DNA of 64,000 nucleotides from Magicicada septendecula (Eukaryota > Arthropoda > Insecta > Hemiptera > Cicadidae). The stretch covers positions 385,484,282 through 385,548,281 of the forward strand of contig CM068372.1 of assembly GCA_034769895.1 (NCBI GenBank). The letters are read 5' to 3'. The position numbers were made by a program, and so were the translations under genes. This document shows positions 28,210 to 41,104 of the stretch, one piece after another (the stretch's first letter is position 1; every line of letters begins with the position of its first letter). The notes beneath the pieces are model-generated. The model worked only from the letters and a program-made list of their open reading frames with translations. It was not told where the DNA came from and searched no databases.

Positions 28210-30321
28210 AGATAATCCCTAAGTTAACAAACCCTAGGAAAGTACCAGAAAACATAAAGTAGCCTGCTTAAATGACTACTAATTATAGGTTTTTACTAAT
28301 GACTAATCATAAATAATGTTTTAATAATTGTGTTTGGACTATTAAAGTTAGTAAGACTAGAAGGACAATGTTGTGTAAATACTTACCATATTAATACTTA
28401 TCACACTATGTGTGTGAAAGTTGAGATTAACTCATAAGTTCAATAAGAGTTGTAATATGTTTATAATGGAAGTAGTTAATAGTAAAGAATAGTAGAATAA
28501 TTATGTTTTGAGATATTACAGTTAGTAAGTAAGGAGGACAATGTTTTGGGAACTACTTACCATGTGAATACCAGTTTTATTATGTTTGTAAAAACTGGAA
28601 TGGATCCATAAGTTTAATAAGAATTGCCATAATAGTTTCATAATAGTTGTTAATAATTAATTGTTTGATGTTGATTGATAATATATGCTGTAAATTAATT
28701 AAACAAATGTTAATGTTATTGGAAGGGTACAAAAATTATAATAATACAGATATTTGTGAAAGTAGGTATGTTAGGCCTAGATAGTTAAGGAATTTGTAAA
28801 AGAGTTTACAGTAAAACTAGAATAATTAATGTCATGTTGATCTATGTTATTATTGATTGTATCTAAAAGTTTTTAGTAAAGTGAAAGGTATAAAAAAGAA
28901 CTAATTATAAATAATTTGGTGCAAATAGTTAAAAGTGTAAACTAGTAACTCTGGAAATATGGAATGGAAATTAATCAAAGGTGATATCAAAACAATCAGT
29001 GTTCCATCAGAAATTCAAATATACTAATATCTTGAAGATCAAAGATCATATAAAAGAGTTATAACAATTTTAAGAAAATTGTATGTAAGATGTTAGAAGT
29101 TTGTTTATTTTGAGGCACAGAGAGAACCATAGTAACTCAAGATGATACAGTTTAAACCAAAGTTAAGTTTCTGAAAGCTAAGTAATAGGCTTTAGCAACA
29201 GACATGTTATAAAATAAATTGAAAGGATTCCATTATTAGAACTGAACGAGAAAGGATGATATAAAAAAGGAGAAACCAAAATCTAAAATATTTCGAGTGT
29301 AATAACAGTGAAGATAATTAAAGTTAAATCATTGTAAAGGAACTAATGTTTAGAAGAAAGAAGTAAACCATTATTCGAAAGAAGGAAGCCGATTAACATA
29401 CGAAGAAACAAATTCAACATATCCAGGAAGGGAAGTATTTTTGTTAATAACTAAACTGAAGAAATTACCTTAATGTCTCAAGTTTACACTTAACAAAGAA
29501 ATTATTTACACTTTTTGATTAAAATTATATTTGAACTTTCACTGCGAAAACAATTAATAAAAAGTCTTATTTCCTTGGTAACAAACTATTTATGTATGGT
29601 AATGTGATCATTTATAGTGTATTAAACATTTAAAATACGTAGTTCAACATAACCTAGACATTGAACATTGTAAAGTTAGTAATAAACTCTTGTTAAGACA
29701 CTCTGTATTTAATTCTAAGTCCATGCATTTTGGTACTTTTCCGAAGATCATTGTAGTTTATACCGTAGTCAAAAGGACCTACCATCAAACAGTTTTAATT
29801 GTATATTATTTAGTAATTATTAAAACGTAAATATTTTGTACCCTGAGAGGTAGGAGTAACTGCTGCCATTCTGAGCAAATTTAAAGAACAGCCGGCAAGA
29901 CTTTGTTAACAATTATATTTTTCTTTTAAAAACATGTAATAAGGAGAATAAAGGATTTGAGTTAAATAACACCATGTAAAAGGTTTTGTTTTCTTTACTT
30001 AGCTGATAATTTTATGTATATGATGTTATGTACAACATATAGTCGAATGTTAATTTTTTCATCAACTGGCATAGGTTGGTAACACTCCCGACAAGAAACG
30101 TATGGCACAAGATTTGAGTCTGCCTTACCGAGAACTAGTATTCATAGTATTCTATTAAATAAAAGATAGTAAAAAAGATAACAAATTAGAAGGAAAAAGA
30201 AACCCTTATGATATATGTAATATTACTTACCGCTTAACCACTACACTTTATTTGCAACCTATGATTGCAAATTGGCGCTCAACAAACATTAACCCTTAGG
30301 TAAATAATTGGAGTTGTTACA
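28210..30321 (+). repeat. A-rich gene-free tract, possible long LTR remnant
   Basis: About 2.1 kb of A-rich DNA without ORFs. It ends in GTTGTTACA followed by AATTTGACGCAACC, closely matching the LTR end and primer site of the intact gypsy element (GTTACA then AATTGGCGCACC). That suggests the 3' end of a long LTR in plus orientation. The start could not be located. 28324-28495 and 28497-28660 are an imperfect tandem duplication of about 170 bp (shared agttagtaag, ggacaatgtt, acttaccat, ataagtt). Confidence 0.35.
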
Positions 30322-30345
30322 AATTTGACGCAACCAACGTGAGGA
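30322..30345 (+). promoter_or_regulatory. Candidate primer-binding site
   Basis: TTGACGCAACCAACGTGAGG resembles the TGGCGCCCAACGTGGGG tRNA-Lys-type site with mismatches, in the right place after a TTACA LTR-like end. No gag or pol follows, so only a remnant could be present. Confidence 0.3.
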
Positions 30346-30450
30346 TTTCCACACTAATAGCAATCGTCGTGTAACAATATCTATCTATTTGCCTGTCTGC
30401 CTATCTGTCTGTTAACCCATCCATACAACCAGACATCTATCCATCCAACC

Positions 30451-30454
<4 letters not shown>

Positions 30455-30517
<63 letters not shown>

Positions 30518-30580
30518 TCCATCCATTCGTCCATCCGTCCGTCCATCCATCAATCAATCCATCCATCCATCCACCCACCA
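30455..30580. repeat. (CA)n then (CCAT)n microsatellite
   Basis: Perfect (CA)n at 30455-30514, then CCAT/CCGT units to about 30580. Preceded by CTAT/CTGT units from about 30380. Confidence 0.95.
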
Positions 30581-30600
30581 GATTTTGAAATTACCAAGCA

Positions 30601-30773
30601 CATTTACTTACGGACACATCATTACTTAAATAGACGATACGCAAAGGAGTTACACATCTACTATTAAAGGAATAACGGGTAGCTTTACATCCTCATTTAG
30701 GGACAATAAAATGGTACGAAGGGCCGTTTACGAGCTGCTGCTACGTTTCACACCGTATCTAGCACCTCTGCGC

Positions 30774-30820
<47 letters not shown>

Positions 30821-31319
30821 TTTACGTTATTGTCTACACTCCGATACATACAATCTACGGCGTGTTACATTATTGTTCCGTAGTCCAGTTTGTGTGCGTG
30901 ATTGCGCGCGCGTGCGGGGTAGCACGAGTGTTTGCCGCAGCGAACATCCCCCGGGGGTTTGTAACGTTGGCACCAAACTGCGCAGATATAAACACACTAC
31001 GCGTTATTTTTGTTGTTGTTGTGTAACACTTTTTTTTTATTACTCTGCGGCAAATGAAAAAAAAAATGTCGGAGAACACTTTTGCAGTTTTAGAGAGGAA
31101 TATTCTTTTCCCATAAAAAAAACAACTCACACAAGTACTTTACCGCAGATAAAATGAATCGATTATTCATATTCGTTTACAAATTCTTCTGTTTGTCTAT
31201 AGATTCTACGATTGCGCTTATATTTTTCGTAAAAATCAAATGCTGTCGTAACTATTACGCTCCTTGAGCTGCAGAACTCGCTCACTATATTGAACGAAGA
31301 GCGTTTATTATTGGATCAT
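30601..31319. other. No gene; second (CA)n and CpG-rich patch
   Basis: (CA)n at 30775-30819. A patch near 30,895-30,990 is rich in CG dinucleotides (gcgcgcgcgtgcgg). Open frames here are driven by the microsatellite or lack motifs. Confidence 0.5.
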
Positions 31320-31860
31320 TTTTTTAATTATCAGAAAAATTATGAAAATCACTTTAGAACAAGTGAGCCGTTTCAAATATGTCGGCTGTGCAGTAAGCTA
31401 TGAACTTAAATATGATATAAGAGAGAAGATAAATAAATTTAAAAATATTCCTGGTACGATTCATAGAAATCTTAGAAATAAAACAAGACACAGCACAAGG
31501 ATTAAGTTTTATAAGACAATTGCAATACCCATGTTGATTTATGCGAGTGAGGCGTGAGTCATGACAAAAAAGAAAAGCGGCAAGATTCAGAGTGCTGAAA
31601 TGCAGTTTCCTCGAAATACTTTAAATTATACATTGCAAGATAGACTAAGGAATAAGGATATCATCGAAGTAAAGGACATAAATAAAATTATTTCAATTTA
31701 CAGAAGACAATGGTGGGATTATCTGCAAAGGATGGCAGGGATCGATTGCCGAAAGCGCGGCACTGAACTATAAAGCCATTGGTAGAAGAGACGTGGGTCG
31801 TCCGAGGATGAGATGGGTACCGGAACAGGTTTATATAACCTAATCCTTGTAGAGGAATAG
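31320..31860 (+). mobile_element. LINE RT C-terminal fragment
   Basis: Two frames separated by one TGA. The first gives EQVSRFKYVGCAVS, REKINKFKNIPGTIHRNLRN and RIKFYKTIAIPMLIYASEA; the second gives KIQSAEMQFPRNTLNYTLQD, RLRNKDI and RRQWWDYLQRMAG. A third frame ends with GRRDVGRPRMRWVPEQV. It is the best-preserved member of the family also seen at 3.93-4.30 kb. The RT catalytic domain is absent. Confidence 0.8.
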
Positions 31861-33360
31861 AAGAAGATTATGAAAATCTTGGTTACCCTGTTATAGTAAA
31901 CTAAAAATTGTAGATTATTCATACAAAAAACGCTGAGAATTCTAGACAATCGTATTTGTGTTAAATTTGTATTTTGTCTGACACTCGGCGGAATTTTTTA
32001 CAACTTTTTAAAATTTGTTAACGCATTGTTATGGCCTACGGTAAAAAATTTTTAAATTTTGGTTTTAGATTTTGATTAAAATTATGTTTAATTTCATATC
32101 CCACATGGGATTTGCAATTTTATCAAATTTTATTTTAACGTTTAAGCCCTAAAGTTTTAAATTGTTAGAAATAACCCTAAATTCAAATTTTAGTTGTTAT
32201 TTCCGCATGGACGTTTGCGAATTTTTTAAAGACTTGGACCCCCTTACATTTTTTCTACCGCCCCCTTATTTTATAGGGATAAATATTAAAAACAATAAGG
32301 TTTTATAGGCTGAAAGTGTGGACAATTTTTTTATGACGTATTGTTATTTCTACGTATTTAACACAGACACACACATGCACACACACGCATTCACATACAT
32401 TTTTCTTTAGTATTTTAGCGTCTGTGTGTGCTTCGTTTTGTGTTAGGATGTGTGAATATCACAAATAATCAAATGAGATGTATTTCTTGTCTGACATATA
32501 AAAGTGAATTACTTTAAAATTTAATACAGTGAACTACAATTACAAAAATCGTTATTGTAAATAGTAAACATGTAAATGTAGCTAGCACAATACCGCACCA
32601 GTTTATTAAATACGACTTGCAAACGGTAAGTCTGACGTCATCGCAGACCGGTGTTATAACTCGTAAACACGGTCGTCACAATCGGTAATCCTCTTTGCTT
32701 ATTGCTGTTCACGCGAGTTCGATCCACTAATTGGATCTACCTGTCGTGTGTCCCAGTACAAAGCGTTAAACACGTCCACGAATTTAAGCGCTAACTTGTC
32801 TATAAACCATCACACTAGTCTACATTGCTTTAATATCTTTATGAATATGTCGAAACGAATGGTTTTCAAAAACAAATTGTTACTATAAATAAGAAAATAT
32901 CCAAAGTATAAGTTTTATTCACAATTCACACAATTTTTTAAAGACAAATCTGAACAAATATGCTAGTGGCGTTAAATCAAGTAATGCAAAATTATAATAG
33001 AAATATTTTCTAGAAATTCACGTAGTTTTCATAGAGATATTATATAAAGATATTTGCTAAAGTAAAACATCTTTATTGTGACAAATTGTACACAGAGAAG
33101 AAATTCAGCACTGCATTTAGATTTCTTACAAACTCAATATAAGCATGCCCAATCTATAGCAATATTGCAAACCCAATACCTTTCTTGTAGAGAATAATAA
33201 CATATTAGGCATACTTAAGGAAATAGTATATTTGTTCTCATAATTCATCAATAACTTATATTTACGATACGCTTCGACGTTGGGAACAGAAAAAAGACAC
33301 TGACATAGGAGTTAGTGTAGCTACGACGTTCTCACTGATCGTCGTATGGTACAGTGGAGA
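31861..33360. other. No gene recognised
   Basis: About 1.5 kb, AT-rich to 32,600 and more balanced after. No protein motif, no tRNA-like box and no clear repeat; a short (AC)-rich run lies near 32,365-32,395. Confidence 0.5.
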
Positions 33361-33377
33361 CAAAATATAGACACCAA
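33361..33377 (-). promoter_or_regulatory. Candidate primer-binding site
   Basis: In the minus sense TTGGTGTC directly follows the CA end of the LTR-like block. TGGTGTC is the start of known tRNA-Leu-type sites; the rest does not match. Confidence 0.3.
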
Positions 33378-33974
33378 TGAAACCACTAATTACCAGCTTT
33401 AATTAATCACAAATAACAATTTGTAATCAACAAGGCAGTCTCGTACAATAATTCAAGTTAAATTTATCAACATGCAATAATAATGTCAAGTAATGGAGTT
33501 CCGCACTAAAACCACTTTTCACAATACTTCGACAACCATTCGATCCTCACTAATGAAATCGCTCACAGTAACTGTCTGACGAAGCCCGACGCTGTCGCTT
33601 ATATAGGTGGCGGAGCTGTTCCAGAATAATCTTCCGTCCTTACTACGGCGTGCCAGCATAATGTGAATTTAAGTGCTCTCCAGAACAGTCTCGAAGGTAC
33701 TCGAGTGCGGCCTTGACTGAGACGCTACACCTGCTCAGCTTGCGGAGAAACGGGTGGAAGCTCACCGATTCTTCGAGAGAGAGTTCCGTTGTTATTGTAT
33801 TTATTCAAGTTTTAATACGATTTTCTACGGCAACGTCGAGCTTGTTATTCAAAAGAATAAATATCAGTTTCGACGATCCATCTTCCTTACTGGTAACGTT
33901 ACATCTGAATACAACATGGCAATTTCGGCAGTAGAAGTCAAGCTGACGATTTCAAGGTAAGGGAACGTATCACA
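33378..33974 (-). repeat. Possible LTR (597 bp) with core promoter
   Basis: In minus sense it begins TGTGATACG and ends TTTCA (TG...CA) and is followed by TTGGTGTC. It contains CTATATAAGC (33606-33597), an arthropod-type initiator TCAGACAGT (33579-33571) about 27-30 nt downstream, and ATTAAA near 33,396. This layout fits U3-R-U5. No second LTR or coding region is found, and no target duplication can be tested. A host promoter is the alternative. Confidence 0.4.
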
Positions 33975-34049
33975 TCAAAATAATAACAACAGATACAACA
34001 CGTGTACAAAAATTGCACGTTCATTATCTGGGATATGACGGTCAGTAGA

Positions 34050-34890
34050 GTAGCCAACAATTTAGGGGAGGAATAAGGGAGGAACCCTCTTTAATCTATA
34101 TGTATACGACTTGGTGAGGAAGTGGAGAACACAATTTTATATTGGGATTAAGATAAATAGTGAGACTATTTTGAATACTTTATTGTATTCAGATGACAAG
34201 AAACAAGAAACAAAAGATAAATTGCTGCAAGAAGCAAAACATAATTTACAGACATCTGTTAACAAACTGAGCCATCACATTGCTCAGTATAATTTGAATA
34301 TATCTATTAATAAAACAAAAGTAATGGCTTTTACAGGCAAACATTCTATAAGATGAAAACTTACAATCAGCGCTAAAGTGCTGGAGCAAATATCCTAATT
34401 TCAGTACTTAGGATGTGATATTACATACCAATTTGACGAGGACATCGAGATAAAATAAACAGATTTCAGGCAATTTTGTAGCATTATTACAAGAAATTTA
34501 GAGAGAAAAACAAGAAAGCAAACTCAAACGAAATGCTATAGTGTTATGGCAGTTCCCGCTATTTTATATGGTTCTGAAACATTGGTATTATCTAAAAAAG
34601 AGGAAAGTCATATACAAACTGCAGAGATGAATTTCTTGAGATACGTAAAGGGATGTACATGAAACGACAGAATTAGAAACGATGTGATCTAATTCATGAA
34701 TTGGAAATATTCTCTGTTAATGAAAGAATCGAGGAATGTAAGCTGATATGGATAGAGCATATAAGTAGAATGGAAGCGAAAAGTCTATCCCTACAAGTTT
34801 TACAATATGCGCCTAAGGGGAAACGAGATGTGGGAAGACCACGCAGAAATGGCTGAAAAGGGATCCCGGAAATGGTAATGTCCCCTAATC
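34050..34890 (+). mobile_element. LINE RT fragment, catalytic region to 3' end (decayed)
   Basis: The plus strand gives LLYSDDKKQETKDKLLQE (the RT YxDD box, here YSDD), QYNLNISINKTKVMAFTG, then broken frames with FQYLGCDITYQF, MAVPAILYGSETL, SHIQTAEMNFLRYVKGCT and a GRPRRNG ending. The order matches RT palm, thumb and C-terminus of the LINEs here. Multiple stops make it a pseudogene. Confidence 0.8.
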
Positions 34891-35715
34891 CTGGAATGAA
34901 GAAAAAGAAGGAGAAGCAGGGGTATCAGTACCCCCTAGAGCTCCGGAGTTATTAAAACTTTCATAAAATTTCCATACTCACTTAACGTAGGCTTTTTTGT
35001 AAGGCAGATCCGTGTGTTACAATAAATCTTAAAAATAATTGTAGAAATAAAATGAATATTTGGAAACTAATAAAATAAAAGTTTCTTAATAATGACAAAC
35101 ACAATATTTGGTAAGTAACATTCTTATGTGTAGCTAAAAGAAATTTTACACACGGGCCATAAAACAAAGGCACAAATTAATCTGCCACTTTTTTTGGCCC
35201 AGACACACTTCCCCTTACAGGACTATCTATGTTATGACCCATCTAGTCTATGGTTTTAACTATTGTCTTAACACAGGTAAACTAGCAATTGCTTAACTAA
35301 AATTCGGAAAGGATGATTCTGTATTTTTGGATTTTATTATATTACAAATTAACATATTTATCACAATCTATAAGTTGCTAAAACATTCTTGGAACAACAT
35401 CCTAATTAAATTAAAGATGTTAGCTGGGTAATAAAACCGTTTTTTTTTATATCTTTACAAAGCCACATTTTTCAACATGTATTATGCATACAGATTCAGA
35501 AATAAAGTGATTTCTAATTACATGAGATTTATTACTTTTTCGAAAATAAAAGTTAATTGAGTAAGGATATTGTGAAGTTTCCATGTTTTTCATAACCGAT
35601 GTACTTTACGTTGGTTTAAAAAAAACTTTGATAAGGAAAGAATGTATACATAAATATATTTATAATATTATAACCGGAGACTCTTCAATTTTACGTTTGT
35701 CGTGAGGAAAGTGGA
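34891..35715. other. No gene recognised
   Basis: AT-rich with short open frames only. No motif or repeat is recognised. Confidence 0.5.
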
Positions 35716-36000
35716 AGGTCCAACCTTATAGCTAGTCTCGTCCACTTTTCAGAAGCTAATCTAGTCCCCTCAGGAGCAATCCCCGTCCGGCCATTGTCTT
35801 ACGATAGGTTTGCATCTGGATGATCTCTTTTTCCGATCTCGACCATCTGTCTTCATCTGTCTAACACTGGTTCCGTTTCTGATTCCATCAAGCATTTCAA
35901 ACTTTCTTCTTTCCCGTCCTTTATTTTCTTCCATATTCTTATAAACTATGATCATTGGTTTTAGACAGTTTCTACGCAATATATAACCAAACCGACATGG
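35716..36000 (-). mobile_element. LINE 3' end fragment
   Basis: The minus frame reads GRERRKFEMLDGIRNGTSVR, QMKTDGRDRKKRSSR and then stops after GDCS. This is the end of a LINE ORF (basic R-K-x-x-LLDDI...K..A.DR..W type). It belongs to a different family from the GRPR-ending fragments. Confidence 0.55.
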
Positions 36001-36462
36001 TTCTCAGGATCTAATATACTTGATAGCATAGTCCAGTGGGACTAGGTACACCACAGGAGTCTATAAAGCAGTGATTTTATCTGATTTCACATGCCTTCCA
36101 CAACCTATGCCGTTGACCTTGATAGATTCGTCCGGCTTTAAGAGTGCTTTCCGCTTCAAGAGCAGAACGGTACCCTACCTTTTATCTCATCCACCCTTTA
36201 CATAATCTGTTGGCACTTGATAGAAGGATATCTCAGTCCCACGGGAGATAATGTTAAATAAACGTTACCCTCTCTCTATCTGGGGAATGTAACCGTCAGT
36301 TTCCTTCAACAAGTCTAGAACCGTAATGCCATTTTCAATACTGTTAGTACAAAACAAATTTCATTTTATAATCCGAAAGGACGGTAGAGTATTGGAAGAT
36401 CAAAAAAAAGATGGTCGAACCAAGGAGTCCACAACGGATCTTAAGGTCCACAGCCTGAAGAA

Positions 36463-36463
<1 letters not shown>
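36001..36463. other. No gene recognised
   Basis: Mixed sequence with no recognised coding motif. A plus open frame enters the (AAG)n tract and becomes poly-Lys, which is an artefact. Confidence 0.5.
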
Positions 36464-36493
<30 letters not shown>

Positions 36494-36563
36494 AAGAAGA
36501 AGAAGAAGAAGAAGAAGAAGAAGAAGAAGAAGAAGAAGAAGAAGAAGAAGAAGAAGAAGAAGA
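36464..36563. repeat. (AAG)n microsatellite
   Basis: About 33 near-perfect AAG units. A LINE source, as at 4.4 kb, is possible but not shown here. Confidence 0.95.
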
Positions 36564-36967
36564 CGTGAAGGTGATATATGGAAGGAAATAAATGTTTACT
36601 CAGTCAATTACAGCATTGATGAAGTCCTGAAGTAAATGGTTCTATTGTGTAAAAAGAATGACGACTGACAGGTTTCCACGTTAAGTCCTCTTTTGTAAGA
36701 AAAGGAAAAGTTAAGGGTTCAGTTATAAATGACGTCATGAGTAAACTTAAAATATTTTCTACTTTTATATTTGTACCTGATTATTATGTTAACACAATGG
36801 TTAAATATAAGAACCCCTTAACCTCCCCACAAACACACACACACACACATACATACCATGGCCTATACCATGGCCTCGTATGAAGCGAGAGTTTTAAGTA
36901 ACTTGTGTACAATATATTCTGCTTTGCTAAACGCTGTAAATAATAAAAACCCCACAGAAGAGTTGAC

Positions 36968-37099
<132 letters not shown>

Positions 37100-37675
37100 G
37101 TATACATCGTCACTGTTTGGAGAATCCTAACAACAAAGGAGGTAAAACTTTCGTACAAAGTTTAGAAGTAAAGTTGGCAATGGAATACGCGCTCACACAC
37201 ACACACATACATGACAAATCTGATGGATACGCTTCAACAATTCAGAAAGTTAGTTAACTGTGGAAATCTGTTTGGAAACTGTAAACTGTCGTCTCATCTA
37301 GTTATCTCCAACAGTATACTATTGTTAAATAGTATACTGTTGATTGTAAATAATCAATATACAAATGATATATTTAAGAATAATTATAAACGATATAATT
37401 TCTACATGAAAAAATATGTATATAAATAGATAAACCAAAAAACTACAAATGTAAAAATAAATTTCTTATTTTAAATAGTTTTTTCTAAATTTATTTTGTT
37501 TGAAAAGTTGATGTTCGTTTTTGATAGTTTCTTACACTCTTTTCTTAATGTAAAACAACAAATAACTTTTTATTCTTTTAAAATTATGGTACCATTATAT
37601 TCTAATTCACTATTTACAATTTTGTTGTAAAATCTTCAAAATTGTAGATTTTTTTTCTCTACAATCATCATTTCT
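37100..37675. other. No gene recognised
   Basis: Very AT-rich, with a local inverted pair tatactattgttaaatagtata at 37316-37338. No coding signal. Confidence 0.5.
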
Positions 37676-37679
37676 TCTG

Positions 37680-37985
37680 TTTTTCTTCGTCGCGGCTTAG
37701 ACTGTTTAGTCTGTTTCGGCTCCAAACTGGTCGGACCATCTTTTCTTGGGTCTTCCCAAGTTTCTCTTCCCTTTCGGCTGATTCAATAAGACTGTCTTGG
37801 GGAATCTGCCACTCTCCATTCTAATGTGTTGTTTCCGGCTTTCTGTGTACTTAATGATGATTCCATTTACTTTTTCAATTTTCAGTTCCTCTCTTATCTC
37901 ATTATTTCTTTTCATATCTAATTTTGTCTACCCAGCTTTGAATGCAAAACTTTCATTTCTGTAGCACGAATGCTTGATATTTAGG
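37680..37985 (-). mobile_element. LINE 3' end fragment (same family as 4.4-5.2 kb)
   Basis: The minus frame 37915-37706 reads NNEIREELKIEKVNGIIIKY, KQHIRMESGRFPK and GKRNLGRPKKRWSDQFGAET, then stops. Just above it the sequence resembles the RT thumb end. The 3' end AAGCCGCGACGAAGAAAAA corresponds to the point at 4.41 kb where the (GAA)n tract starts. Confidence 0.8.
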
Positions 37986-39660
37986 CATCATTTTATTTTA
38001 TTTTTTTAATTCATAAGTTACTCACTAAGAGATAGAGTAAACAAACAGGTAAAACGGTATACAAACAGGGATGCGAACAGAATGTAAGAAGGACAGATAA
38101 TTAAATAGGTACACAAATGAACAATTAGAGGAAAATAACGAAAAAAAAGACAGATAGATATATGGAAGGCAGGTAGGAAGATGACAGACATGTAGATAGA
38201 CAGACAGTCAGTCAGTTTGTGACGATTTTAAAAAATAAAAAAGGAAATAAAAGAAATGTAAAATAATTTAAAATCTCACATTAAAACAAAACATAAACCC
38301 CTAAAGAAAATGATAATGTAACACCGCAATAATACCCAAAATAAATAGTTTAAAACCAAAAAGAATTCGAGAATAAAATTGAGATACACCCCTTAATAAT
38401 TAACCCGGCTTTAACCTGCCGAAACCGGCATCAACACGCATAATTACCCGTGAATAAGACTAATAATAGTATTAAATTGCAACTTGATAAAAAACATGAC
38501 GATGTACAATAATAAAATAAAAAGTAAAGGATACCGTAGTATAATTAAATATGTCAAAGATTAAACCGGTAGATATTAATAGGAATGTGGAACTACTTTT
38601 ATGGTGAAGCGTAAACGACGCGAAGTTCCCCAATAAACAAACCCCACTTGCAATGGAGCGCTCACGCCGTAAGCTGCGCACAGCGTTGGATCGCGACGCA
38701 GAGATAAATATGTTGAAAGTTCGTAAAAGAATATCTAAATAACTAAATTGTGCGCCGATGACATCTCTACCAAATCTTAAATAAGAAAATTATGTAATTA
38801 ATACAGTACTAGGACCATAAGGTGAAATTCAACTAATAAATAATCATATAAAGTGAATACCAGTGAAACAAACTTTTGCATTAATTATTCTAACAACGAA
38901 ATATTACTACCAGTCATCTAAGAGGAGAGTACCACACCCAGAATGATCTAACACACGTCAGGAACTTCACCGTCACCGGATACTAAGGTAACGACAGACC
39001 TTCAGGAAACACACCGAGGACCGAAGAGCCAAACCTGCATCAACTACAGGAAACCACAGGTGACATGGAGGCTTGTCTTCCATGGTTATGAGATACTAAA
39101 ATTATAACCAACAAAAGACAATTTAACTAACACTTTAAGACTTTTAAAAACAGACATTATATGTAAGATGTAGTCTGTAATCTGATAAAACTATTTGTAG
39201 TAAAAGAGTAAAAGTTTAAACTGTAAAGCATTATTGTTTTAAAAGGTAAATAAAGTCCATTCTTCAAATGGCACAATCTCAAGATTTTATATGGGGAGGT
39301 GACCATTATTAACATACTATATTCAATCCCGGATCCGGGAAAAGGTGACCATTATTAACATACTATATTCAATCCCGGATCCGGGAAAAAATTAAACAGA
39401 TGTACATCTTTATTTTGAGGGCCCTTCTGAAAGAATAAAATATATAATCATCTTGTAAACTGTAAACTGTTGAACCATATATGTTGAGAACTTTAAGTAG
39501 AGCAACTAATGTTATTCTGTAATAAAGAGATGTCATCTTTAGTACATACTAAATAGAGTGCATAAATCAGCAGTCTTCCCTCCACAGTTTCCTTTTATAT
39601 TATTTGTTTTGGTGATTTGATTAATTTTCAGCTTGCTACAACGAAAGCAGCCTGTATAAT
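37986..39660. other. A-rich gene-free tract, no gene recognised
   Basis: Starts with a region of AGATAGATA/GACAGACAG-like units (38,140-38,215). The rest is A-rich without ORFs. It holds the 46-bp tandem pair listed separately and AATAAA near 39,250. An old LTR is possible, but no boundaries were found. Confidence 0.4.
39298..39389. repeat. 46-bp tandem duplication
   Basis: 39298-39343 and 39344-39389 are identical by eye. Each contains the palindrome tcccggatccggga. Confidence 0.9.
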
Positions 39661-40485
39661 TGGCCAGAGTCAATTAATACAGGTTCCCAGTGTTATAGCG
39701 TATGTGACACGCTATAAAATCTAGACGGATAAACAGATAGATAGATAGGGAAGGTAGGGAAATATGTAGTTGAGTAGATTTGTAGGCAGACCTAGAGAAA
39801 GATGAGATGAAAAGAAATAGAGAATAAAGAAAAAGAAACCTCTCCTCACATACAGAGGTATCAACATAAAGGAGAGGAAAAGGAAGAGGTAAAGATATAG
39901 ATAAAAAGAGATACCGGTAGAAAAAAAAGATAATAGGTGAAAGATAGAAAAAGCAAGCGAGAAAGAGGCAGAGAGAGAGGGAAGGACAGACAGACAGACG
40001 TACAGAAATAAATAAGTAGAAAACTAAATTTATAATGACAAGAAGGCTGAGAAAGGAAAGACGTTGTGAGTCAGACAAAGACTGGAGTAAAAGTCGTTCG
40101 CTTTGAAGATGCTAATCATGCACTCAAGAGTTCAACAATCGATTGTACCTTCAATTGCCCTCTCGAGATTGGCTCGTTATTATCCGTTTGTTTTCTGCTC
40201 TTTATTTTTAGTAGACCGAATTTTGAAGCGTATTCAAAAATAATTACCGTTTTATTTAATGAGCTTTCAGAGTTTCGGTAAAGTGCACTCACTATAATTA
40301 TTTCTAAGCCGTAGTTACCCATTCTTAGTGGATAATTACTAGCTAAGACTTTCGTCTTTCTATTCATTATTATTCAATGGAAATAGCATTGGCTCTGTGA
40401 CATATTTTTACTTAATTTGAGCCTACGTACGTTTAGACAAACTAATATATTTTAATCCTCCGTGTGACTTCTTTTTTATATATAG
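39661..40485. other. No gene; purine-rich stretch
   Basis: 39,720-40,060 is strongly purine-biased on the plus strand (aga/gaa units), producing a pyrimidine-derived open frame on the minus strand that is not a gene. Nothing else is recognised. Confidence 0.5.
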
Positions 40486-40489
40486 ACGA

Positions 40490-40523
40490 CGCGTTTCAAA
40501 GCATACAGCATGTTTTATCTTCA
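40490..40523 (-). ncRNA. Hammerhead-like motif at PLE 3' tail
   Basis: CTGAAGA, T, an A/T-rich hairpin (AAAACAT/ATGCTTT, with a wobble), GAAA, then CGCGTC. It has the canonical core CUGANGA and GAAA and a cleavage-type GUC after a minimal AC-GC-GU stem III. Stem I pairing is only partial (TTTTATA with ATATAAAA further out). Confidence 0.45.
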
Positions 40524-40870
40524 GATTATAAAATATTCCTCGTAGGAGGCCATCATCAGTTAAAAATCCAGTATCGTTATGTACTCTATACGCGTCAGTA
40601 GGTGCACGTTGGGTCAGAAACTGAGCGATTGTCCCCCTCTATCTGATAAAGCAGGTTCATGGTGGTACCGTATAGTGGATTGGATTTAAAGGTCAGTTGG
40701 TCATTCAATACAGAACCAAGACTGTTTATGTTATTCTATGCTCTGTAAATTTCAAACTCTTCCAAGCCATTCGTGATTCGACCCTTTTCAGAAATGTGTA
40801 GTGGTTCCAAGTTAGACTTGAAATCAGTGTAATTCACCACGTATTTATCCCTAGAACAGAAGGAAGAGTT
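40490..40870 (-). pseudogene. Penelope-like element 3' end fragment
   Basis: The minus strand reads FKSNLEPLHISEKGRITNGL, EEFEIYRA, a stop, then SVLNDQLTFKSNPLY, the conserved C-terminal block of PLEs after GIY-YIG (H.x.EKG..x..LE..EI, LND). It continues to the hammerhead-like tail motif at 40490-40523. It is truncated upstream near 40,870. Confidence 0.7.
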
Positions 40871-41104
40871 CTTTCATTATTTTTTGGAGTTGACTGATTC
40901 TTTTGTCTTGCTTTCTAATTTTTAGCGCTTCTTTAAAACCGGTTTTTCTACATTCTCTCTTTCATTCCACTTTTATCATTACTTTACTGTCCAGCTTCCA
41001 ACGTGGTGTACTGTGCACCTTTTCTCAAATTTCCATTTCAACACCAATCTCGTACGGTCTTTCGTACAATACGCTTAGTACCTTCACTTCTGAAAATTCT
41101 ACTG

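Noticed and set aside
32690..32760. GAGTTCGATCC, resembling a tRNA B box
   Set aside because: No A box or cloverleaf could be built around it.
36326..36568. Open frame ending in poly-Lys
   Set aside because: Driven by the (AAG)n tract.
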